Shown: piece after piece, positions 34,449 to 43,900 of the stretch
Numbering within the stretch: the first letter of the stretch is position 1
How the letters are laid out: every line of letters begins with the position of its first letter
Assembly (NCBI RefSeq): GCF_029871205.1
Contig: NZ_SSOJ01000155.1
Location: forward strand, 1 to 46,917
Direction of reading: 5' to 3'
DNA from: Pseudomonas sp. BN417
GTDB lineage: Bacteria; Pseudomonadota; Gammaproteobacteria; Pseudomonadales; Pseudomonadaceae
Length of the DNA stretch: 46,917 nt
Translations under genes and position numbers: made by a program
Notes under the pieces: generated by a model
What the model was told of the DNA's origin: nothing
Seen by the model: the letters and a program-made list of their open reading frames with translations, nothing else
Databases searched by the model: none

Positions 34449-34477
34449 ACTAAAGTTCCGGGCCCAAGCACTGTCAA
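34449..34477 (-). promoter_or_regulatory. Sigma70-type promoter of giant gene 1
   Basis: On the minus strand TTGACA (34477-34472) and TTTAGT (34454-34449) are 17 bp apart. The -35 is a perfect consensus and the -10 matches four of six. An AT-rich, UP-element-like tract lies immediately upstream. Both hexamers and the spacing are identical upstream of gene 2. The predicted leader is about 385 nt long. Confidence 0.7.
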
Positions 34478-34662
34478 GAATACGTCGCAATGTATTTCAA
34501 AATGTAAATATTCAATAAATACTTGAATTAAAAGGAAATACACAAAAGAAATAACCTTAGAATCCATTCAACATGCGGTATCACTCTCCCGGCAGTCCTG
34601 GCATGCTCTTCTCCATACCAACGAAACACCCGATTTAGAGCGGTCCGCTGGACGCTCCCCAC

Positions 34663-34729
34663 TTATCAGCGGAATACCACCGTTGATTCAAGTGAGGAAT
34701 CCGGGCATTTCAGAGGCATCTTTCTTGCT
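34663..34729. promoter_or_regulatory. 67-bp conserved upstream block, copy 1
   Basis: 66 of 67 bases match 46189-46255, much better than the sequence on either side. It contains the perfect inverted repeat GATTC-N7-GAATC (34685-34701). It is about 190-250 bp upstream of the promoter -35. A regulator-binding or enhancer-like site is the simplest reading. Confidence 0.6.
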
Positions 34730-34841
34730 TGGACAGCTGCACGGATGCGATGGCATCGTCAGAAAACAGGCGCCGATCGCACAGCGACTTGGAAGCCTGG
34801 AATAGACGTGCCCAATCGAGTAGAAGGATTTCTCCAGTCAT

Positions 34842-34880
34842 GAAAAAAGGGTGAAGCTCCTGGAGCTTCACCCCTTTCTC
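34842..34880 (-). terminator. Rho-independent terminator after giant gene 2
   Basis: GGGTGAAGCTCC (34849-34860) pairs with 34862-34873, with a few innermost pairs opened as the loop. On the minus strand it is followed by six T residues (34848-34843). It lies about 40 bp past the gene 2 stop codon. Confidence 0.88.
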
Positions 34881-34912
34881 TTCCCGCAATTAGTCGGTTG
34901 CCTGGCGAGACC

Positions 34913-37900
34913 TCAGACCGCCAGGATGAAGTCCGCCTGGTTGATGCTCGCGGCATCGGCCACGCCCACCAGGGTCAGGGTGTTGGCGCCGATGGTCACC
35001 ACCGTACTGCCGGCGACACCACTGATGGCCACATCGGCGGCGAAGCTCGCCGCGGTGATGCCCAGCCCCGCGACGTTGATCTGGTCCTGGCTGCCATCCG
35101 GGTTGGCGCCGAAGCCCAGCACCGCATCATGGCCACTGCCGAACACGAACATGTCGTTGCCCAGGACACCATTCATGATGTCGTTGCCAAAACCGCCCGC
35201 CAGCACATCGTTCCCCGCGCCACCCACCAGGGTGTTGTCCAGCGTGTTGCCGGCACCGAGGAAATTGCCCGTACCGCCGAAGTTCAGGTTGTCGAGGTTA
35301 TCGCCCAGGAAATAGGACGCGAGCCCGGTCCACACGGTATCCAGCCCGGCGTTGGCCAGTTCCACCACCGCATCGCCGACATCCATCACTTCATAGGTGT
35401 CGTTGCCTTGGCCGCCGGACATGGTATCTGCGCCCGCCCCGCCGATGAGCACATCATGGCCACTCCCCGTCACCATGTTGTTGGCCAGCGCATTGCCCAC
35501 ACCGAAGAAGTTACCGCTGCCAGTGAACAACAGGTTCTCGACGTTGTCCGTCAGGGCGTAGCTCCCCAGCGAAGTCCGGACACTGTCATTCCCTTCCCCG
35601 CCCAGCTCCACGACGCTATCACCCAGGTCCGCCACCTCGTAGGTATCGTTGCCGGCGCCACCGGACATGGTATCCGCGCCCGCATCGCCGATGAGCAGAT
35701 CGTTGCCGCTGCCGCCCACCATGTTGTTGGCCAGCGTATTGCCGATGCCTACGACATCGGCCGTGGCGACGAAGTGCAGGTTCTCGACATTGACGGGCAG
35801 TGCGTAGAACGTCTGCGAGGTAAAGACGGTGTCAATGCCCTGATCGGCCTGCTCCACCGCGGCATCGCCGAACTCCCTCACCTCGTAGGTATCGTTGCCG
35901 GCACCGCCGAACAGAGTATCCACGCCCCCGCCACCAATCAGCAGGTCATCGCCCATGGCGCCGACGATGATATTGTCCAGCGCATTGCCGGTGCCGACGA
36001 AGTTGCCCAGGCCGCCGAAGTACAGATTCTCGACGTTGGCCGTCAGGGTGGTGTTCGATACGGAAGTCCAGACCGTATCCACCCCGCTACCGAAGAACTC
36101 GCCAGTCACGTCACCCGCATCGGTCATCTCATAGGTGTCGTTGCCCAGGCCACCGGCCATCAAGTCGGCCCCGGCCCCGCCGATCAGCATATCGTCGCCA
36201 GACTCACCATTGAGGGTGTCGTCGCCCAGACCGCCGAACAGCGTATCGTTGCCGTCGCCGGCATTGATCAGGTCACCACCTATGGTGCCATTGAGGACAT
36301 CGGCTCCGAGGGTCCCCAGGATCACCGCCCCCACCACCCCCGTTGTCGCGGACGTCCGCGTTTCCGCGCCGCCGAGGTCATCGGTGAAGCTCGCCACCAC
36401 CCGCAGTTGCTGGCCGATTTGTGCGGTAGTCGGGGTGAAGCTGCGATTGGTAGCACCAGCGATATTGGTGAAGGCGACCCCGTCACTCGACGCCTGCCAC
36501 TGGAAGTTGAAGATCGAGGTGGTGAGACCATCCGGATCATCGATGGTGCCCTGGGACGCCGCCAGCGCCAGGCTTTCGGTCGGACTGGTGTCGCTGATGG
36601 CTGGTTCGCCCGTGGCCGCATCCTGGGCCGGAGTGGCCGACACCAGTGCAGTCGGTGCCGAGAACACGGTTTCCACCACACCATGGGCATCCCTGTAGAT
36701 CGCCTTGACCCGCAGGGTCTGGCCGGCGAGATCGGCAGTCACTCTGAAGGTTTCGCCACTCGCCGTCTGGTCCGCAGCTGCGACATCGATCTGGATGATG
36801 TCCCTGAACAGGCCATCACCGTTGTCCACCTGCCAGTAGTAGGCCACCTGGCCGGTGACCAAACCGCCAGGGTTGTCCGCATCCGTGACTCCGGGAATGG
36901 ACGCCTTCATCAGGGTGCCAACTTCAGGCGTCACATCGTTCACCGTCACCAGCCCTTGCGGAAGGAAATTGCCCGAAGGGGCCAGGAGCATTGCCTGATC
37001 GGCGAACTGCAGCCGTTCCACACCGGTCAATCGGTCGACGCCATCCCGGCCGACTTCCCCGTCGGTCACGGTGACGATGTCGTCACTGATGTCGAGCGCA
37101 GTGCCGTTGTTGTCGATGCTGACCGTGTAATCGGCGGCATTGCCGGTGAAGCCGACCGTGTCATAGCTGAAGCCTGCACCCGGCAGGATCTCGCGCACGA
37201 TGACCAGTTGCCCCGGATTGAAGAACCCCGACGTCATGAAGGGTACGAGTTCGGTAAGGTTGCTGAAGCGGGCAATCTCCGCCCCCGTGCCATCGATGTT
37301 GGCACGCACACTGATGGCGACGTTCAGCCACTTGTCGCCATCGATCTGGTCATCGCCGCCACCGCCCTCGATGAGATCACTACCGTTGCCACCGAGGATG
37401 ACATTGCCGGCGCCGAAGCTGTCGTCGGCATTGCCCAGGATACCGTCCGGACCGGCGGCGGCAGCCCCCAGGAAGGCGCGCAGACCGTCGATCAGATCCA
37501 GGTTGGTCAGTATGCTGCCGGTGAAGCCGGAGACGGAAATGGCCGCCGCGTCGAAATCATCGCCACGCAGGACATCGCCGAATGCCGACCCCGACAGGCC
37601 TTCGGTGGATTCGAAGCGGGCCAGTACCGACGCCGCGGAGGCGCCGAGCGGGGCTTCGTTGAAGGCACGGAAGCGCATATCGATATTCACGCCGCCCGGA
37701 TCATCCTTGAACGCTGCCCAGTCGTAACCGGAACCGCCGATGTAGCGGTCGGTCGGGCCGCCATTGCCGACCATGATGTCGTCGCCGCCCTCACCTTCCA
37801 TCCGGTCGATGGTGCCCTGCCCGATGAACACGTCATTGCCGACTATGGCGTCCAGGCCGCGGGCGTCGAAGTTCTCGCCGGCACTGCCGTCGGCCATGCC

Positions 37901-40900
37901 GTGCTCGAGCCAGTCGTCGCCCTCGTTACCGAACACCATTTCGTTCGGCCGTACGCCCAGGATGAAGTCGTCGCCCGGGCCGCCGAAACTCTCCGACTCG
38001 TCCTCGCCGGTGATGATGAAGTCCTTGCCGAAGCCACCGAGCATCAGGTTGATGCCGTTACCGGCATGGATCACGTCGTTGCCGTCGCCACCCTGCAGGT
38101 TGTCGTCGCCACCCAGGTCCGTGATGATGTCGTCGCCAGGGCCACCCTGGATCATGTCGACGCCATCGCCACCCTCGAGCCTGTCATTGCCGGCATCGCC
38201 GTACAGCGTATCGTCGCCAATGCCGGAGATGAGGATGTCATTGCCTGCGGTACCGCCCAGGACCACATGGTCTTCGCCGGTGTAGTGCAGGTAGTTGGCA
38301 TCGACTCCCGGGGTCGTCGGGTCATCGCGTATCACTAGCGGACGCAGGGCACTACCGCCTTGCGGATCGGAATTGCCGAACAGGCCGTCGGCACCCGCCA
38401 CATCGTCGGCCGTCCCCTGGATGCCATCCAGCCCGGCCTCGTTCAGGCCGGTGTGCTGTGCCAGGGAGTTGGCCTCGAGGATGAAGGCCGGTGTCGAGAA
38501 CACGTCACCCGGCAGGTGCGTGGCATTGGTGTTGGCCATGATCAGCTTGGCGAACGAGTTGTTCTCCAGTTCGGTGAGGAAGTTCAGCCCCGCCGTGCGC
38601 TCCAGATAGTAGAAACGGTCGCCGTTCTGCAGCTTCTCCATCTGGTTTTCGAACACGTAGTTGAAGGTCGAGCCCAGCAGGCCGCCGAAGGGCATCTGCC
38701 GCTCGGCCAGGCCACCGACCCAGAGGTCGATGTCGTCGACGCCAGTGGTTGCGGCGGGGCCGTTCAGGAAGTCGAGGCGGTCGGCCGCCACCACCCCATC
38801 CCCGTTCTGATCCGTGCCAAAGACCAGCTCCATGGCCGCCAGGCGCTTGTTGGCCAGCGTCGTCGCACTGGTCACGCTCACGTGGGTGCCGTAGGCGGCG
38901 ATGAAGTTGATGATCGACGACTCATGCCGCAGGTTCATCGCGAAGTCGACCCAACTCGAATAGGGCTTGAGTTGGGCATCGCCGGTGGTGGTGTAGAAGT
39001 CCAGACGCGCCCTGTTAAGCGACGGTACGCCGGTGTCGCGGGCGCGGGTCATGTTGACGGTCGGCAAATCGAGCGGCAGGCCGAGCAGGTTGTTGCGCAG
39101 TGCATCGGTCACGAAGTTGTCGATCTCGTTGCCCTGTTGCCGGGTCACGCCGCGCACGATGGCGCCGGCCGCCTGTTCAGCGGTGAGGGTGCCGTTGGCA
39201 TTGAACGCCAGCGGGTTGAGGAAGGCCTGCACCAGGCCGATCTCGCTGGAGGCGAAGTTGGGGTCGAGCCGATCCACGGTCTCGAGCAGCATCGAGTGGC
39301 CGAAGCGATACACCGCGTGGGCGAACTCGGCGACTATCGCCGGGTTGATGGTCGCGTCGTAGCCCTGGCCTTCGGTCAGGAACACGTCCACCTGCGGCTG
39401 CACCTTGCGGGCGAACTCTTCGAACACCAGGTGCTGGTACTGCATCTCGGTGCCGAAGCGCGCCGCCTGGAACAGGCGCTCGCCATTCCACTGCAGGGCG
39501 TCGATCTCCCCTTGCGTGGTGGGCAGGGTCGTGATCGGCGTCCGCAGCCACTGGTTGACGAAGGCGACGTCATTGCTGGCGATCACCACGTCCTTGATAT
39601 GCCCGACCAGGCGGTTGTGTTCAGCGTGGAACACGTGGTGCACGGCGGTAAGGGCGATGTTCTCGTTGACCCGGCCGTCACCGGCCATGAAGTGCTCGGC
39701 CAGGAGTTCGTCGTCGTAGGTGGTGCCCAGGCCATCGTCGACTCCGGCAATGAGATCGGCATCCGCAGTCAGCGGGACGCCGAAGGCACTGAAGGGGTTG
39801 GCGCTGTGGGCGATGTCGGCGAGGAACATATGGCCGGTGCGCAGGGCGCCGACCGCGGTGGGACTGATCGGCGCGGCCGGATCGCCTTCAACCAGCACGT
39901 CGTCCGTCGTCTGGGCGATGCCGTCCGCACCGAGGTCAACGATCAGTTGAGCGAAGCCATTCGGGCCAGGAACGAACTTGCCATACGGATCCACACGGAC
40001 CAGCGGCACGTTGAGGGCATCGAAGTCACTCAGCTCGATGCCCAGCAGGTCGCGTGCCTGGGCCTTGACCACGCCCCAGGTGGCCATCCCACCAAGCTCG
40101 ATGTCGTTGCCGTTGCCGAAGATGCCGTCCACCAGGTCCCTGTTGGTGATCAGCCGGCCGGTTGAAACCGGCACCCCCCCAACCAGCTCATAGGCACGCA
40201 GGAAGACCTGGTGCGCCGGATGCGAGGTGTAGGTCTGGTTCTGGTCGACGAAGGGCGTGGTCTGGTTGTTCTGCGTATGCACATCGTCAGCGGTCCCCAG
40301 TATACCGTCAACGCCAGGCAGGACCTGGGTATTGACGGCACGGGTGACCATCATGAACTGCAGGGCCGGGTTGGTCACCTCATCGCCGGTGCCGGCGATA
40401 CCGTCCGGACCATGGGTGATCAGCGGATCGTCGGGCTGCAGCGGAACGAACACCGTACCGTTCTCACCCTTCTGCACAAAGTCGAGGCCGTGGTCGAAGA
40501 ACTGCCCGAAGAAGGTGAACCAGGCGTTGAACGGTGCCGACAGACCCTCGTCAGGCGTGGTGTTGGGGATGGTCAGGGTCTGGCCACGCGGGATGACCAC
40601 CCCGGCGAGGTCGAGGATGATCGGCGTGCCATCGGCATTGAACAGCAGCGCACCCGTGACCGGATCTACCGCCTGGGTGCCCAGCCCCGCTTCGAGGAAA
40701 GCCTGCACCGCCGACGGGTTGGTGATGGTCTGGTCGACGATCAGGTTGGAGATGATCCGCGGATCGGAGTCGACCACATTGCCATCCACAGGGCCCGTGG
40801 TGGCGAAGTTGGTGTTGGTGATGCCATTGAACGGAGCCTCGTCCAGGTCATTACGGAACTGCTGGGGCACCAGCAGCGGGAAGTCCTGGTCCGCGGCACC

Positions 40901-43900
40901 GAAGTTGGTCTGTCCCACGACCAGGTTGTTCAATGAGCCGTCTACCGTGCGTATGCCGAAGGGCACCCGCGAGTTGGGCAGCAGGGACAGCAGGTCCGCG
41001 CCGGCCGCATGCTGTTCCGAGATTAGGATCTGATCGAGGATGAACTGCAGGTCGCTGCGGATCATGTGCAGGCCGTTACCCGGGCTGACAGTGGGGCTCT
41101 CCTCCGGAATCGGCGCCGGCGGGGCTACGACTATGACGCCGGTGACCGGCGTGGTCGCCGCCGAGAACACGTTTTCCAGCGTCCCGTTGGCGTCCTGGTA
41201 GACCGCCCTGACCCTCAATGAAAGCCCGTCGAGATCGGGCGTGACGCGGAAGGTAGTGCCGTGGACCGTCGCCGGGTTGTTGGCACCCTCAGCGCGGAGG
41301 TCCTCGAAAATGCCCGTGTTGGCGATCCGTTCGACCTGCCAGACGAAGCTGATGGGGCCGGTGATCGCGCCGGTCCCCGGATTGTCGGCATCGGTGATAT
41401 CCGCCGCCGAGACCGTCAGCACCTGATTCACCGCTGGCGTAGTGTCATCGATCGTCAGCTGGCCAACCGGCTCGGCGTTGAGTCCGGCCACCAGCACCAC
41501 GGCCTGGTCGGCGAACTGCAGCCGCTCGATATTGACCACGCGGTCGGTGCCGTCGGGTCCCGCCACCACATTGCCATCGACATCCACCACCTGGTGCTGG
41601 ACCGTGGTCACGCCGGTGACCGCATCGGTGGTCACGATGTAGTTGGCCAGGACATCGGAGAACACCGCCGTGTCGAAAGAGGCAACGGCGGCCGTATTGA
41701 TTTCACGGACGATACTGAGCTGGCTGGGCGTGATTTCGCCGGACAGCATGAAGGGTATCAGCTCGGTCAGGCTGTCGACGGTGGTGATGACCGGTTGCCC
41801 CGGCTGCGGCACGTGGCCGGCCACCGCAATGCGCACATTGAGGAAGCGCTCGCCGTCGAGCAGGTCATCGCCACCACGGCCTTCCATGATGTCGCTGCCA
41901 CCGCCACCGAGGATGATGTTGCCGGAAGCGAAGGAGGTCACCACGGGCACCGCTGCGGTACCCAGCATCTGGTTGAGGAAGTCCTGCAGGCCGGTGATGC
42001 GGGCGATGCCCGCGGCGTTGAGTCCGCCGTTCAGCGCGCCGGGTACATTGATTTCCACCGCGTCGGCATGATCGCCGCGCAGCACATCAGCGAATTGCGA
42101 GCCGGTCAGGCCTTCGACGAAGGCGAAGCGGTCGAGTATTCCCTGGTTCGAGGGCGCCACCGGCGGCTCGATGAGGTCGTTGACCAGCAGGTCGGCCGAC
42201 ACGCCGAGCGGATCGTTGTCATAGCTGGCCCAGTCGAAGCCGCCACCGCCATTGAAGTGATCTTCGCCGTCGGACAGGACCATGATGTCGTCGCCGCCTT
42301 CACCGTCGGCCTCGTCGAAGCCGCCACCGGTGATGATGACGTCATGGCCTTGCACGGTGCTGGCTTCCAGCGGGTCGAAGTTGTCGCCGCCGGCGCCGTC
42401 CGAGGTACCTATCTCGATCCAGTCATCGCCTTCGTTACCCAAGGTCTGCAGGTTCATCTGGGAACCGAGGATGAAGTCGTTACCCTGTCCGCCGAAGGTC
42501 TCGGTAACGTCTTCGCCGGTGATGATGAAGTCGCTGCCGTCACCGCCCAGGATGAGGTTTTCGCCGTTGCCGCCGTGGATGACGTCGTCGCCGGCATTGC
42601 CCTTGAGGACGTCGTCGCCACCCAGGTCGGTGATGATATCGTTGCCGTCACCGCCCTCGATATTGTCGACGCCATCGCCGCCTTCCAGCCGGTCGTTGCC
42701 GGCGTCACCCCAGATTGTGTCGTCGCCGATGCTGCCGATCAGGGTGTCGTCAAGGTCGGTGCCACCGAGCACCACGTGGTCTACGCCCGTGTAGCGCAGG
42801 TAGTTGGTGTCGACGCCGGGTGTCGCGGGGTTATCGCGGATCACCAGCGGGATCAGGGCGCTGCCGCCGAGCGGGTCGGAATTGAGGGGAAAACCATCCG
42901 GGCCAAGCACATCGTCGGCCGTACCCTGGACACCATCCGGCCCGGCGTCGTTCAGGCCAGTGCGTTGCAGCAGCGGATTGGCCTCGAGTATGAATGCCGG
43001 GGTCGAGAAGACATCCGCCGGCAGGTGCCGCGCATCAGTGTTGAGCATCACCAGCTTGGCAAAGGAGTTGTTCTCCATTTCGGTGAGGAAGTTCAGCCCC
43101 GCGAGACGGGCCAGGTAGTAGAGGCGGTCACCGTTCTGCAGTGCCTCCAGCTGGGTCTCGAAGACGAAGTTGAAGGTGGAGCCGAGCAGGCCACCGAACG
43201 GCATCTGCTTCTCGGCCAGGCCGCCGATCCAGAAGTCGACGAAATCCACACCGGTGGTGGTGATGCCATTGAAGTCATTGGCCCAGTCACCGGTGCTGTT
43301 CAGGAAGTCCAGGCGATCGGCAGGCTCGCCGACGCCGCCGAACACTATGGCAGCCGCAGCGGCACGCTTGGCGGCGAGGGTGGTCGCATTGATGATGGTC
43401 CCGTGGGTGCCGTAGGCCGCGATGAAGTTCACCAGCGACGCTTCATGCTTGAGGTTGCCCATGAAGTCGACCCAACTGGTGTAGGGCTTGAGCTGGTTGT
43501 CGCCGGTCATCTGGTAGAACTCGCGGCGCGCCGCGTTAAGCGAGGGCACGCCGGTGTCGCGGCCGCGGCTGATGTTGAGAGCGGGCAGGTCCAGGGGCAA
43601 CCCCAGCAAATTGTTGCGCACCGCTTCGGTGACGAACTCATCGATCTCATTGCCCTGCTGGCGGGTCACGCCCCGGACTATGGCACCGGCGGCCTGCTCC
43701 GCTGTGACGGTTACGCCGCCGACCTGATTGAACGCCAAGGGGTTGAGGAAGGCCTGGATCAGGCCGATCTCGTCCGGAAAGAGGTTGGCATCGCGGCGTT
43801 CGATGGTCTCGACCAGCATCGAGTGGCCGAAGCGGAACACCACGCTGGCAAACTCGTTGACTATCGCCGGATCGATGGTGGCATCGAATCCATCCGGTGC

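Larger units (their letters stand above)
23628..34912 (-). repeat. Tandem 11-kb unit 1 (gene plus upstream region)
   Basis: This unit comprises the first giant gene with its 854-bp upstream region. Coding sequence, leader, promoter, the 67-bp upstream block and the downstream terminator layout all recur in the unit 34913-46422. Stop-to-stop spacing is 11285 bp here and 11510 bp for the next unit. Confidence 0.9.
34059..34912. other. Intergenic region between giant genes 1 and 2
   Basis: These 854 bases contain no full-size gene. Read on the minus strand from the right, the order is: terminator of gene 2, a 67-bp conserved block, an AT-rich stretch (about 34490-34570), a TTGACA promoter, a leader with a short ORF, a near-palindrome and the gene 1 ribosome site. 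The same order occurs at 45590-46422. Confidence 0.85.

Noticed and set aside
34260-34490. 76-codon version of the leader ORF of giant gene 1
   Set aside because: The start lies upstream of the promoter -35. Only the last 30 codons follow a ribosome site and align with the copy 2 leader.
34898-38338. Very long open frame on the plus strand (over 1100 codons) opposite the second giant gene; similar ones at 26550-30749, 30762-33260, 24120-26243 and 41261-44647
   Set aside because: They are antisense to well-supported coding sequence rich in Gly/Asp/Asn codons at high GC, which leaves the opposite strand free of stops. The translations are His/Gln/Val/Gly-rich low-complexity with no family motif or ribosome site.
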